Positions 33,744-47,549 of a stretch of DNA of 64,000 bases are shown one piece after another. Source of the stretch: Panax quinquefolius. Its lineage: Eukaryota > Streptophyta > Magnoliopsida > Apiales > Araliaceae. The stretch covers positions 30,889,130 through 30,953,129 of the forward strand of contig CM035167.1 of NCBI GenBank assembly GCA_020205615.1, read 5' to 3'. Within the stretch, counting starts at the first letter, position 1. Every line of letters begins with the position of its first letter. A model generated the notes under the pieces. It made no database searches and was not told where the DNA came from. It saw only the letters and a list, made by a program, of their open reading frames with translations. A program made the position numbers and the translations under genes.

Positions 33744-36341
33744 TGTGGACGCCCCAAAATAGGTATACATCACCCATTCCGAGTTGTCAATACATGGTAC
33801 GAAACAACTACAACTTTATTATTACAACAAAGAAAGCGTGAGTTTAAATACAAATATTATCTTCAGACAATATCTATACTCAAATAAATCCTCATCACAT
33901 TTATTGATACATTATTTTACAAAATGGTGAGGACTACTAAACAAACTCTCTAGAACCTTCATTCCATACCCAGACTGCATCTCGCTATATTCTCGCCTCC
34001 CGAGAAAAATGGAACAAAAGGAAAAGGGTGAGCTCAACTAGCTCAAGTAAAAAGAATATTATGACTAAGATAATATACAACAAATTACCGTTAGTCTTCA
34101 ACAGGAAAAATCTAATAGAATACAATAGACAACAAATTTTAAATCAATATTCGCAATGAAATAATAATTCATTAGAAGAGTTAAGTAGAGAATGCAAAAA
34201 CTACTATCTTCCATGTATGAATTTAAAAGTTCATCGCTCATCTTTTATCCTCGTAACATCAATCATATATATATCCGGAATCACATATTCATCTTTGCAC
34301 TACAGCCAAAGATATTCATCACCGGGTCATGTTCATCTAAACACTGCTCATCTTTGCACTATGTGCCAAAGATATTCATCGAAATCATTCATCTTTGCAC
34401 TACAGCCAAAGATATTCCATAATATCATCATTTAAGATCAAGATGATGAAAAATATTTTAAAAAAGCGAATCCAAAGGAAACAAAATGACAAGGATTAAG
34501 GATTAAGGATTCAGTACTTTGTTTTATCCACGCCCAAAAATACCTCAAAAAAATAATCATAGTGGTGTAAAATTCAAGAATGATCAAAACATGGATACAA
34601 TCAAAGCTAGTATCCGTAATAGATATTTTGGACGAAAAGAAAATTTTTCATTTTTCGATGAATAAGTGCCATACTCGTGAATAATTATGTCAGTATCGTG
34701 AATAAGGCAAAGATACGTGAATAGTAACTCAGACACCAAAAGTTCCAAATTTGATAAAACTTCAGATCAATATTTCAAAGATAATGATATTGAAGAAATA
34801 ATATCATTCTGAAACAAAATAATATCCTTTACCTCGAAAGATCAAGACTTCTAAATTAAACAATTTGGATATAAGCTATGACTTGAACTTGCAATAATAG
34901 AATAGCAATACTCAAATTATACTCAAAATACTTACAAGAATACGCCGATAATATATAGAGAAAACTTGATTTACGGTGTGATTTTAAATTCTAACCTAAG
35001 CACCCTATTTATAGAAATTGCTAGAACACAAAAGGAGAAAATTTAGTATAATATTAATATATTATATATAAATTCCTACGCACACAATCTATGATCTGAA
35101 TTCAGTCATGCTTGACAACAAATAAGTCTACCAAACAAATCAAAAACGTTTTTATTATTTAAAATAATTAAAACTTCAAAAATCAATTATTCAGAATTTT
35201 GAACATCAATAATTCATAATAAATAGCCCTTTTATCAGAAAATTCGAATCTCGTGAGTTTTTATAGGAAATTCAATTCTCTACAACTTTGCAGAAGAAAG
35301 TTTTTCCAAATTCCAAACAAAAATTGATCGAAATCCACAAACGGACGATTTTGTGTTTATAATCAAATTTCAAATCAATAAATGGGTCCCACCGACATGT
35401 TTAACATGTTTTAAACATTTATTGCAACAAAATACTCTTCCTCCTCAGTATACTCATATATCCCACATTCGTTGTAAAAATATCACCTTTATTATATTAT
35501 TAAAATATAATAATACATTATCTTATCAGAAAAAGATAAAATTTCAATTTTCAACAATTGTCACATTAAAATTTTTTCTCCATCTATATCCACATAAAAT
35601 CAATATTTTCCTCATCATATGAATCAATAATTAATTATTCACAAATAATATTACTGAATCACAATATTGACAACTGTGCAGTTTCACAAGGAGCAGGGGC
35701 TTTCAATAAGAATTTCTCTCTTCTTGGCGCCATAAATTAGGTGACCAAACCTCTCCTTAGACAGAACTTTCTAGACATTGCTAATAATGTTATCTAATAA
35801 TATTATTCAGATAATATGAATTATTGCTTCGATAATGAAAAATATTGTGTAATGACAATTTATGAAACAACAAAGAATATAAAATATCAACGCAAAGAAT
35901 TATTGAATCAATAAAATAACGAGCAATAATTATCGTAGCCATTATTGAGTAGTGCCTTCTTACGTAAGAATCAATAATTGGTGCAATACCGTATGCTCAT
36001 GTGTTTTAACCATAGAGTATTTTAACAAAGATTAATGGTAACAACTACTGCCGTTATTTTTAACCAACTTATATTTGTCGATTTTTCTTCATCCAATCGC
36101 TTTCCGTTATGGGGGCCCACACGGTCGCTACAAATCGTCACGAATATTCCCCGACAAAGATTGAATATTCCACGACCAAACGAATATTCCCCACAACAAT
36201 GAATATTTTATAACCACTTGCTTATTTTGAAATATTTGCGTATTTTACCCCTAACTATCCACATTAATCACATCAACCCTTACTATTTCAAAATAATAAA
36301 TAGAAAATTAAATTTCATTAATAATAAGTTGGGGTCTTACA
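33744..36341 (-). repeat. Gypsy V LTR, left copy
   Basis: Starts tgtggacgccccaaaatagg (a variant of tgtgacgcc) and ends aagttggggtcttaca. Contains the ~55-bp array at 34286-34420 and a minus-strand TATA box (plus strand ctatttatagaaattgc near 35006). Confidence 0.85.
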
Positions 36342-36358
36342 ACCTCCCTCCTTATGAA
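36342..36358 (-). other. Polypurine tract of gypsy V
   Basis: The reverse complement of the bases adjoining the LTR reads ttcataaggagggaggt. Confidence 0.8.
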
Positions 36359-36747
36359 ATTTCGTCCTCTCGAAATTGACGACGATACTGGTGTTTCAAA
36401 AGGTGAGGATATCTCGCTTTCATTTCCGCTTCCAATTCCTGTGTCATTTCCTCTATAAGCATGATTCCTCCACAAAACTTTAACTTGTGGTATGACCTTT
36501 CATGGCGTAGGACATGCTCCTTCCTATCCAAGATCTTGACAGGTACCTCCTCATACGTTAAGTCTTCGGCTATTTCGTCCGGTTCTAATTCTATAACGTG
36601 GTTTGGGTCTTTTCCAGGATGGTATTGAATAGTGTGGTCGTAGTCTTTCAATAGCTCGAGCCAACGTCGCTGCCGCATGTTGAGTTCTTTTTGAGTGAAG
36701 AAATATTTAAGGCTTTTATGGTGAATATATCTCCACTTTCTCCCCAT
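36352..36747 (-). pseudogene. V RNase H end fused in frame to integrase tail
   Basis: An uninterrupted 131-codon frame runs from RNase H residues ([20 protein letters not shown], then YHPGK) directly into the integrase tail ([20 protein letters not shown], later EEMTQELE and RYPHLLKH). In U and W these parts are separated by the whole integrase. At the junction the word gaaaag occurs once. In U it occurs at both corresponding places (about 50519 and 51815), so the deletion of about 1.3 kb probably used this microhomology and kept the frame. Confidence 0.8.
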
Positions 36748-37780
36748 ATAGATAGTGCCTCCATATCTTTAGCGCGAAAATGGCACGCTAACTCTAGATC
36801 ATGAGTAGGATAATTCCTCTCATACTCTTTTAAGTTGTCATGAGGCAAAGGCTATGACTTTCCCACGTTGCATGAGAACACATCCTAACCCTTTGCTCAG
36901 AAGCATCATTGTAGATAACAAATCCATCCGAACCGGATGGTATTGTAGAACAGTGCCGAAATAAGTCTCCTCTTAAGCTCTTGGAAACTCTTCTCGCATT
37001 CTTCACTCCAAACGAATTTTGTATCCTTCCGAGTTAGCTGGGTTAATGGAGTAGCGATTTGAGAAAACCCTTCCACGAATCTTCGATAATAACCATTTAA
37101 GCCCAAAAACTACGTACTTGATCCACCGACTTTCGGTTGCTCCAACTTTGTATTGCTTCAATCTTCGTCGGATCAACAGATACTCCATGTTTTGACACTG
37201 ACGTGCCCAAGAAATGCTACTTCCTCGCAAGTAACTCGCATTTCTTCAATTTGGCATATAGTTGGTTTTCACGAAGCCTTTCGAGTACCAAACTTCAAAT
37301 GGTGCTCATGATCTTCACGGCTTTTGGAATATATGAGGATGTCATCAATAAAGACAACAACGAATTGATCCAAATATTCCTTGAATACTCGGTTCATCAT
37401 ATCCATGAAAGCCGCAAGAGCATTAGTTAGTCCGAAAGACATGACTAAGAATTCATAATGCCCATACCGAGTTTCAAGGCGTCTTTGGAATATCCTCGAT
37501 TCTAATCTTGGTGATGATATCCGTAAGCTAAGATCGATTTTTGAAAAGAATTGTGCCCCTTGCAACTAGTCAAACAAGTCATCAATACGAGGTAGAGGAT
37601 ACCTATTCTTGATGGTGACATGGTTCAATTCCCGATAGTCAATACAAAGTCGCATACTCCCGTCTTTCTTCTTTACGAATAAAACAGGAGCACCCCAAGG
37701 AGATGTCTTAGATTTAATGAAACCGATGTCCAACAATTCCTATAGTTGGACCTTTAACTCTGAAGTTCAATAGAGCCATT
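36748..37780 (-). pseudogene. V reverse transcriptase and N-terminal RNase H
   Basis: [20 protein letters not shown] and [20 protein letters not shown] (37269-37565) show the RT palm with its catalytic Asp pair. GLNGYYRRFVEGFSQIATPL (36906-37106) is the connection region. FFSKIDL-like residues lie near 37540. Frames change several times. Confidence 0.8.
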
Positions 37781-38440
37781 CGATATGGGGTTTTAGAAAT
37801 GGGCTTTATGCGATTCAAGATCAATAAAGAATTCAACTTCACGTTACGGGGGCAGAAGGAAGTTCTTCAGAAATATACGTCAGAAAGTCAATAACAACAG
37901 GAATATTATTCAAATTTGACGTGTCTTTATTCAAATCCATAACATGGGCTAAGAAAGCTTGACATCCGTTTTTTAATAAACGAATAGCTTTATGATTAGA
38001 TATGACAGTGATTGATTTTAATGGTTTAGTTGCTTGAATTCGCATAACAGGTTGGTTAGGAATATGAAAACTAACAACCTTATTTAAAACAATCAATTTT
38101 GGCATGATGAGTAGTTAACCAATCAATCCCTAAAATCACATCAAAAGCAAGTATCTTTAAAGAGATAAGGTCATGAGGTAAGGTGATGGTGCCAACTTGA
38201 ATCAAACAAGATTTATAAACAAAGTGGATGTGATGAAAGTTTCTCCTAACGGAGTTTTCACAGATAGGTCAAAGTCTAATTTCTCCTGAGTCAAGTTTAA
38301 ACGTTGAGCACATGCAGGAGAGATAAATGAATGGGTAGCACCCCAGATCAAGTAAGGTATAAACTTCGCAAGAATTTATAAATAGCTTACCGTGATCACC
38401 TCTTTGGGTTTCTCGATTTTGACCGATCCACAACAAACGC
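37781..38440 (-). pseudogene. V aspartic protease region
   Basis: Co-linear with the W protease. 37839-38105 encodes the MPKLIVLNKVVSFHIPNQP part downstream of the domain. The DTG region around 38330-38350 is disrupted (plus strand agcaccccagatcaag in place of accggtatcaaa). Confidence 0.65.
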
Positions 38441-39620
38441 TTCTTCCCGGAATCGTTGACTTTGACTTTTACAGGGATGTCTTTTAAGTCACCGTCCTCA
38501 TTGAACTAGGTTTCGCCATCCGCACAATCTCGAAGCGATATGTCCTTTCTTTCCACAATTATAGCATACCTTGAACTGTTGTAGGCGTTTTGATCGATAT
38601 GTCCCTCTTTTCCGCATTTGTAGCATATATATGACCGGTGGTCATTCTCCTCCTTAGAACCAGCTTTCGCTTAAGACCGTCATCTTCATACATGGTCGTT
38701 GTTAAATCTCCTCTTTTTAAAATCTCCTCCCGACTCGCTTCTTCTATTTTCATGGCCATGATTACCATTTTGATCCGCTCTTTTCTTTTCTCCATTGGTT
38801 ATCATTATTCTGTTGATCGCTATCTCCGTACGATCTCGGTTATGGTCCTTGGTTTAATATACTCGTTATCTCGCTTCTAACAATTGAGCCTCGTTAACAA
38901 CATCCGAATAGAGAGAAAATTTATGAGAAATGAGATATTGTCGTATGCCGGGTTTCAAACCTCTCGTAAACATCCGCGTCATACGTTCCTCATTCTCCAC
39001 CAAATGAGGTGCGAACTGGATAACTCGCAAACTTTGCCTCGTCATCGAGACACCGCCATGTTGTTTTGTTCCAATCGATGAACTCCATTTTCTTCATATA
39101 CGATTTAACACTTTCGGAAAGTATTTGTCATTAAATAGCTTCTGAAATGTCTCCCAAGACATCTTTGAGTGCGGGTGGATGGGTACGCTTCACGACTCCC
39201 ACCAAAGAGTCCGCCTCGCCACACGGAACATAAAGGTGGCGAATGGAACCTTCGTTCTCCGCACATCCCAAGACATCGAATATCTTGGTGATTTGCTTGA
39301 CCCATGTTTCCGCCATTATGATCGGATCGCTTTCCCTTAAATTCGGTGGTCCCAACTCTTTGAATCGCTTGGGCGTGACAACCCGTGAATTGCTATCATT
39401 TCTCCTCAGATTTTGAACACGAGTCTCCTAAATCGATTTTGCATGAATCGCAAAAACTTCTAAACATCCCCTCGTTCATCATCTGCTTTCAATGGTGTTG
39501 TTCACGGGAGGAACATTGCCACTGTTGCACGTTCTCTTCGTTGGTGAGTACAAGCGTCTCCACGGCCTCATTTCCATTGTTAATATTCTCACGACATTCT
39601 CAAACACATCATAAAACAAG
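38441..39620 (-). pseudogene. V gag region
   Basis: Minus-strand readings MGPPNLRESDPIIMAETWVK and ITKIFDVLGCAENEGSIRHL (39131-39355) match gag of U and Z. Knuckle-region sequence lies at 38540-38640. A start near 39610 is disrupted. Confidence 0.7.
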
Positions 39621-39770
39621 GGTTAATTAAGGAAATCAATATATCACATAATATCCCTATATACTGACCAACTAACAAATAAGCTTAGGTAGGACACACT
39701 AGCGAAGGATTTACTCGTCTCTCCCCTCCTAGTTCTATTCCCCGATCTCCGCCAGAGATCATATCCCTAA

Positions 39771-39782
39771 GCTCTGATACCA
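39771..39782 (-). other. Primer-binding site, initiator tRNA-Met (V), intact
   Basis: The reverse complement is TGGTATCAGAGC, complementary to the 3' end of plant initiator tRNA-Met, located 2 bp from the LTR. It is the reference for the damaged sites in Z, W and U. Confidence 0.9.
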
Positions 39783-39784
39783 AC

Positions 39785-42387
39785 TGTGACGTCCCCAAAC
39801 TAGGTATACATTACCCATTCTGAGTTGTCAATACATGGTACAGAAACAACTACAACTTTATTATTACAATAGTAAAACTGTTAGTTTAAATACAAATATT
39901 ATCTTCTAGACAATATCTATACTCAAATAAATCCTCATCACATTTATTGATACATTATTTTACAAAATGGTGAGGACTACTAAACAACTCTCTCTAGAAC
40001 CTTCATTCCATACCCGACTGCACTTTCGCTTATATTCTCGCCTCCCCGAGAAAAATGGGAACAAAAGGAAAAGGGTGAGCTCAACTAGCTCAAGAAAGAA
40101 TATTATGACTAAGATAATATACAACAAATTACCGTTAGTCTTTTAACAGGAAAAATCTAATAGAATACAATAGACAACAAATTTTAAATCAATATTCGTA
40201 GATGAAATAATAATTCATTAGAAGAGTTAAGTAGAGAATGCAAACTACTATCTTCCATGTATGAATTTAAAAGTTCATCGCTCTATCTTTTATCCTCGTA
40301 ACATCAATCAATATATATCCGGAATCACATATTCATCTTTGCACCATGTGCCAAAGATATTCATCATTGGGTCATGTTCATCTAAACACTGCTCATCTTT
40401 GCACTACAAAGCCAAAGATATTCTTCGAAATCATTCATCTTTGCACTACAAAGCCAAAGATATTCCATAATATCATCATTTAAGATCAAGATGATGAAAA
40501 TATTTTTAAAGAAACGAATCCAAAGGAAACAAAATGACAAGGATTAAGGATTAAGGATTCGTACTTTGTTTTATCAACGCCCAAAAATACCTCAAAAAAT
40601 AATCATAGTGGTGTAAAATTCAAGAATGATCAAAACATGGATACAATCAAAGCTAGTATCCGAATAGATATTTTGGACTAAAAGAAAATTTTTCATTTTT
40701 CGATGAATAAAGGCTAGTACTCGTGAATAAGTGTCGATACGTGAATAAAGGCCGATACGTGAATAGTAACTCGACACCAAAAGTTCCAAATTTGATAAAA
40801 CATCGATCAATATTTCAAAGATAATGATATTGAAGAAATAATATCATTACTTAAACAAAATAATATCCTTTACCTCGAAAAATCAAGATTTCTAAATTTA
40901 AACACAGGATATAAAGGCTATGACTTGAACTTCACATCGAATAGCAATACTCAAATTATACTCAAAATACTCACAAGAATACGCCGATAATATATAGAGA
41001 GAAAACTTCATTTTCGGTGTGATTTTCAATTCTAACCCAAGACCCTATTTATGTGAAATCGCTAGACACTAAAAGCAGTAAAATTTAATATAATATTAAT
41101 ATATTATATATAAATTCCTACGCACACAATCTATGATCTGAATTCAGCCATGCTTGACAACAAATAAGTCTACCAAACAAATCAAAAACGTTTTTATTAT
41201 TTAAAATAATTAAAACTTCCAAAAATCAATTATTCAAGAATTTCGTAACATCAATAATTCATAATAAATAGCCCTTTTATCGTAAAATTTGAATCTCGTG
41301 AGTTTTTATAGGAAATTCAATTCTCTACAACTTTGCGTAAGAAAGTTTTTCCAAATTCCAAACAAAAATTGATCGAATCCACAAACGGACGATTTTTATG
41401 TGTTATAATCAAATTTCGGTCAATAAATGGGGTCCACCGACATGTTTAACATGTTTTAAACATTTATTGCAACAAAAATACTCTTCCTCCTCAGATACTC
41501 ATATATCCCACATTCGTTGTAAAATATCACCTTTATTATATTATTAAAATATAATAATACATTATCTTATCGTAAAAAGATAAAATTTCAATTTTCAACA
41601 ATTGTCACATTAAAATTTTTCTCCATCTATATCCACATAAAATCAATATTTTCCTCATCATATGAATCAATAATTAATTATTCACAAATAATATTACGTA
41701 ATCACAATATCGACAACCGTGCAGCTCCCCAGAGCAGGGGCTTTCAATAAGAATTTCTCCTCATCGGGCGCCAAGCAATTAGGTGACCAAACCTCTCCTG
41801 TATGTAACTTTCTAGACATTGCTAATAATGTTATCTAATAATATTATTCAGATAATATGAATTATTGCTTCGATAATGAAAAAATATTGTGTAATGACAA
41901 TTATCAAAACAACAAAGAATATAAAATATCAACGCAAAGAATTATTGAATCAATAAAATAATCGAATAAAGAATTATCGTAACCATTATTGAGTAAAGTG
42001 CCTTCACGTAAGAATTAATAATTGGTGCAATACCGAGTGCTACCGTGTTTTAACCACCGAGTATTTTAACAGTATTAATGATAACAACTACGCCGTTATT
42101 TTTAACCAACTTTTATTTGTTGTTTTCTTCATCCAATCACTTTCCAGTTATGGGCCCACACACGGTCGCTACTACGAAGTCGCATTTAATATTCCGACAA
42201 GCATTTAATATTCCACCACCAAACGAATATTCCCAAACAACAATGAATATTTTATAACCACTTGCTTATTTTGAAATATTTCATGATTTTACCCCTAACT
42301 ATCCACATTAATCACATCAACCCTTACTATTTCAAAATAATAAATAGAGAAAATTAAATTTCATTAATAATAAGTTGGGGTCTTACA
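39785..42387 (-). repeat. Gypsy V LTR, right copy
   Basis: Starts tgtgacgtccccaaactagg and ends aagttggggtcttaca. Contains the 55-bp array (40330-40465). A minus-strand TATA box is degraded to a ctatttatgtg form near 41045, where the left LTR has ctatttatag. Confidence 0.85.
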
Positions 42388-42392
42388 TACTA

Positions 42393-44687
42393 ATGCTATC
42401 CTCCTGGGCCATTACTCTGCTCCCCGACTCGTCCAAATTTATATTCTCATTTCAAGAGAAAAAGTGAAAGAAAGGGTGAGCTCAACTAGCCCAAAGAAGA
42501 AATATTATGACTAAGATAATGCGTAATAAATTATCAATAGCCTTCAACAAATGTTAAACCGATAAAATATAATAAACATCAAGTTTAATGCAATGAACAA
42601 GCAATCCATTAAAAGAGTCAAGTAGAAAATAAAATCTACTATCTTTTATGATTTTAAAAGGATTTTCATCATCGTTATAATTTGAGACTCAACTTTAATA
42701 AATATTCCACATCATCGAATCACCCCCCGCACTACTACCAAGGATATTCTTTAGTATCACGACCACAATTATTCATGCACTACTTTGCCAAGAATATTTG
42801 TGTATTCATTAATGGTCATGATCATGCCAACAATCATCCATCAATGCACTACTACCATCGAGGATTTTTATCACATCATTTATAACCTTACGGCCATGAT
42901 TATAATCGAATAGTCTCTCGGTCATAATCATACCAAGTCCATCTATGCACTACAAAGCCACAAATGACTTTCAACATAATATAAACATGAGGATGATGAC
43001 AATGATATAAGAATTCAATAAAACAAGTTCAAGAATTATTTTATCCAGAATTATTAACGCCCAAATTATCAACATGATAATTGCTTTTGTAGAGTAAAAT
43101 TCAAGAATGATCAAGAATATTTCTATGAAAAAGATATGGATGAAACGCAAATATCAAGGATATTCCACTAATTTCATGGAGTATAAGTCAAAGTTTTAAC
43201 CAACCGGGTATAATAAAGAATGGAATAACAAAAGAAATCACCATGCATGCGATAGATCGCACTTGCAGTGTGTTATTCCAACAGAATAATAAATAATCTA
43301 AATTGTGTCCCGCCAGAAACGCACGCATGTGATGTTCCAATGTAATAATAATAAAGACGGAACCAGTCCGGTGTAAAACACATACATGTGATGTTCTAAT
43401 AGAATAATAATAATAAAGATTTTAACCAGTCGTGTAAAACACACGCATGTGATGTTCCAATAGAATAATAATAAAGATTTTAACCAGTCCTGTAAAACAC
43501 ATGCATGTGATGTTCCAATGTAATAATAGAAGAATGTCACCAAGTATAGGTAAACCACGTATACAAAAGTTATTCCAAATGTAATAATAAGCAATGGAAT
43601 AACAACAGCTTCTCTTCATTAATAAGAAAGAATAACACCCCTTACTTTTAGTAGGAGATTGAATACCGCAGATTGTAGTAAGAAAAATACTCTTCTTCTC
43701 TCTTATTCTCTCTATACTTTCTCTCTATAGCTTGAATGAATTCGTGAAAAATAATGAAGCACCAGCCTCTATTTATAGAAGATTTCTAGCTTAAGACCGC
43801 CATGTGAAAAGGCAAGTGGCTCGACGACCGTGATGATGTGAAAGAAAAGTGGTTTGATCACTGTAATGTGAAACGACAAGTGGTTCGACGCTCAGTAATG
43901 TGAAACGACAAGTGGTTCGGACGCCTTTGAATGTGAAACGACAAGTGGTTCGACGTCTGGTAAAGGTAATTACTATTCACAAAGGTAATTACTATCGACG
44001 AAGAGACTCTTAGATGATGACATATACGGGCCCCCATAAAATAATCAAACTTACCACAAACGCCTCATAATGTAACTTTTATATACATTAAGGATTGAAT
44101 AAATATTACCACAAATCATTTTATTTTTAATCAACACATTTTAATCTTTCAACAATTATTAATCATTTATAACTTGTCGCCTCAATTAATAATATAACAT
44201 ATTATATGCTGATGATAATCGTGACAATAATTGAATCAATAATATAAGAGATATGATGCAAAAGAATTATCGTAGTAATAATTGAGCATACCGTGAGTGA
44301 CTTCTCACGTAAAGCATCAATAATCAATACCGCAGTGCTACTACGCAACCACGCCAGACATATTCTTTTACTTTTACCATCGGATAGTTCAAGCAGTTTT
44401 AATCCAGTAACACCTCCGCCGTTATTTTTATAAAATTTTTTTTGTCGTTTTCTTAATCCGACAATAATTACGCATTGTGGGGTCCACCAATGATTGAGCC
44501 AGTTGCAGACTAATATTCCCTAACAAAAGAATATTCTCGACCAACCGAATATTTTATAACAACTTGTATACTTTGCAAAATTTATAAATATTACCCACAA
44601 CTATAACATTATATCAAATTTATTCCATAATATCAAAATAATATTTATAGAAAATTCATCTTTATTTATAATAGTTGGGGTCTTATA
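42393..44687 (-). repeat. Gypsy W LTR, right copy, second part
   Basis: Resumes at atgctatcctcctgggcc, matching 26408 onward of the left LTR, and ends agttggggtcttata. Contains the same two tandem arrays (43200-43610 and 43833-43965) and a TATA box near 43768. Confidence 0.85.
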
Positions 44688-44771
44688 ATAATAATTTGAC
44701 GCATTTAATACTCTAATTAACTGGTTCCTCAACATAAATAAAAAAGTATGGGCCGTAGTTTCTGTTTATGT
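44688..44771 (-). other. Second CACTA-type copy, middle fragment
   Basis: An 84-bp piece of host sequence between elements W and U. Its reverse complement (aaactacggcc, later gaggaaccag) aligns with 2330-2395 of the first CACTA element. Confidence 0.7.
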
Positions 44772-47364
44772 TGTAAGACCCCAACTTATTATTAATGAAA
44801 TTTAATTTTCTATTTATTATTTTGAAATAGTAAGGGTTGATGTGATTAATGTGGATAGTTAGGGTAAAATACGCAAATATTTCAAAATAAGCAAGTGGTT
44901 ATAAAATATTCATTGTTGTTTGGGAATATTCGCTTGGTCGTCGGAATATTCAGATCGCTTCGAGAATATTCGCACGATTTGCTAAATGTGTGGGCCCCAT
45001 AACGAAAAAGTTTATGGATGAAGAAAACGATAAATAAAAGTCAAGTTAAAATAACTACAGAAGTTGTTACTACCATTAATAATCGTTAAAATACTTTCTA
45101 TGGTTAAAACACAAGTGAAGCATTACCAGATTGCACCAATTATTGATTCTTACGTAAGAAGGCACTACTCAATAATGGTTTCAGTAATTACTGCTCAAAG
45201 ATTTTATCGATTCAATAATTCATATTGATATTTTATATTGTTGTTTCAATAATTGTCATTACACAATATTTTTCATTATCAAGCAATAATTCATATTATC
45301 TCGAATAATATTATTAGATAACATTATTGGCAATGTCTAGAAAGTTCGCTCTAAGGAGAGGTTTGGTCACCTAATCGCGCCAAGAAGGAGAAATTTTATC
45401 GAAAGCCCCCTCTTCCTGGAACCGCCCGGTTGTCAATATTGTGATTTCGTAATATTATTTGTGAATAATTAATTATTGATTCATATGATGAGAAAAATAT
45501 TGATTTTATGTGGATATAGATGGAGAAAAATTTTAATGTGACAATTGTTGAAAATTGAAATTTTATCTTTTTCTCGATAAGATAATGTATTATTATATTT
45601 TAATAATATAATAATAGTGATATTTTTACAACTAATGTGGGATATATGAGTATACGAGGAGGAAGAGTATTTTTTGTTGCAATAAATGTTTTAAACATGT
45701 TAAACATGCTCATGGACCCCATTTATCGATTGAAATTTGATTATAAATTTTATAAAATCGCCTCGCTTGTGGATTTTTGGCCAATTTTGCTTGGAATTTG
45801 GAAAACTTTCTTCCGCAAAGTTGTAGAGAATTGAATTTCCTATAAAAACTCACGAGATTCGAATTTTCCGATAAAAGGGCTATTTTTTATGAATTATTGA
45901 TGTTCAAATTCTCTAATAATTGATTTTGGAAGTTTTAATTATTTTAAATAATAAAACGTTTTTGATTTGTTTGGTAGACTTATTTGTTGTCAAGCATGGC
46001 TGAATTCAGATCATAGATTGTGTGTGAGGAATTTATATATAATATATTAATATTATATTAAATTTTCGCTTTGGTGTTCTAAGCAATTTCCTATAAATAG
46101 GTGCTTAGGTTAGAATTGAAAATCACACCGTAAATCAAGTTTTCTCTCTATATTATCGAGTTTATTCTTGTGAGTATTTTGAGTATAATTTGAGTATTGC
46201 TATTCTAAGGCAAGTTCAAGTCATAGCCTATATCCTGTTTGTTTCAACTTGTAAGACCGATCTTCGAGGTAAAGGATATTATTTTGTTTCAGAATGATAT
46301 TATTTCTTCAATATCATTATGTCAAATATCGATCCAAGTTTTTATCAAATTTGGAACTTTTGGTGTCTGAGTTACTATTCACATATACTCAAGACTATTC
46401 ACGATATACGATAATTATTCATTTAATACTAAGACTATTCATCTAAAAATGAAAAATTTTCTTTTCGTCTAAAATATCTATATTCGATACTAGCTTTGAT
46501 TGTATCCATGTTTTGATCATTCTCAATTTTACACCACCGTGATTATTTTTGAGGTATTTTTGGACGTGGATAAAACAAAGTACTTAATCCTTAATCCTTA
46601 ATCCTCGTCATTTTGTTTCAATCGATTCGCTTTCTTTAAAAATATTTTTCATCATCTTCAATCTTAAATGATGATATTATGGAATATCTTTCGCCCGTAG
46701 TGCAAAGATGAATGATTTTTCAAGAATATCTTTATTCAGAGTAAAAGATGAAACAGTGTTTAGATGAATATATTAATTAATCGATGAATATCTTCGGCCT
46801 CAGAGGCAAAGATGAATATGTGATTCCGTATATATATTGATTGATGTTACAGGATAAAAGATAGACGATGAACTTTTAAATTTATATACATGGAAGATAG
46901 TAGTTTGCATTCTCTACTTAACTCTTCTAATGAATTATTATTTCTACCCATGTAATATTGATTTAAAATTTGTTGTCTATTTTATTCTATTAGATTTTTC
47001 CTCGTTGAAGACTAACGGTAATTTGTTGATATTATCTTAGTCATAATATTCTTTATCGAAGCTAGTTGAGCTCACCCTTTTCCTTTTTGTTCCATTTTTC
47101 TCGTGAGGAGAGAATATAACAGCATTTAGCTCTGGGTAATGGAATGAAGGTTCTAGAGAGAGTTTTTAGTAGTCCTCACCATTTTTGTAAAATAATGTAT
47201 CAATAAATGTGATGAGGATTTATTTGAGTATAGATATTGTCTGTAAGATAATATTTGTATTTAAACTCACAGCTTTATTGTTGTAATAATAAAGTTGTAG
47301 TTGTTTCGCATCACGTATTGACAACTCGTAATGGGTAATGTATACCTATTTTGGGGACGCCACA
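44772..47364 (+). repeat. Gypsy U 5' LTR
   Basis: Starts tgtaagaccccaacttatta and ends ttttggggacgccaca. Holds the 55-bp array (46680-46830), ttaatcctta repeats (46575-46605) and the promoter. Confidence 0.9.
46092..46099 (+). promoter_or_regulatory. TATA box in U 5' LTR
   Basis: tataaatagg lies at the expected U3/R border, followed by gtgcttagg and CT-rich leader (ttttctctctatatt). The equivalent in the 3' LTR is at 53410. Confidence 0.75.
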
Positions 47365-47368
47365 ATGC

Positions 47369-47379
47369 TGGTATCGAGC
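47369..47379 (+). other. Primer-binding site, initiator tRNA-Met type (U)
   Basis: TGGTATCGAGC, that is TGGTATCAGAGC with CAG replaced by CG, 4 bp after the LTR. Confidence 0.8.
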
Positions 47380-47549
47380 TTAGGATATGATCTCATGCGA
47401 GATCGGGAATGTAACCAGAGGGAGAGACGAGTAAATCCTTCGCTAGTGTGTCCTACCTAAGCTTATTTGTTAGTTGGTCAAGATATAGGATATTATGTGA
47501 TATATTGATTTCTTAATTAACCCTTGTTTTACGACAAGATTTGAGAATG

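Larger units (their letters stand above)
33744..42387 (-). mobile_element. Ty3/gypsy element 'V', integrase-less, nested in W's 5' LTR
   Basis: LTRs are 33744-36341 and 39785-42387 (2598 and 2603 bp), with perfect duplication tacta. The interior of 3443 bp keeps gag, protease, RT and RNase H, but the integrase zinc finger and core are gone. RNase H is fused in frame to the integrase chromodomain-like tail (36352-36747). This is a non-autonomous derivative of the U-type family. Confidence 0.9.
26189..44687 (-). mobile_element. Ty3/gypsy element 'W', complete domain set, carrying nested element V
   Basis: LTRs are 26189-28690 and 33525-33743 plus 42393-44687. Flanking sequence is ataac (26184-26188) and ataat (44688-44692). 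The interior of 4834 bp keeps, in minus-strand order, gag, protease, RT, RNase H, integrase and a chromodomain-like tail. Frames are broken by many small indels. Its LTR belongs to the same subfamily as LTR Y. The domain order protease-RT-RNase H-integrase and the LTR size fit a Ty3/gypsy chromovirus, possibly Tekay/Del-like (lineage is an inference). Confidence 0.85.
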
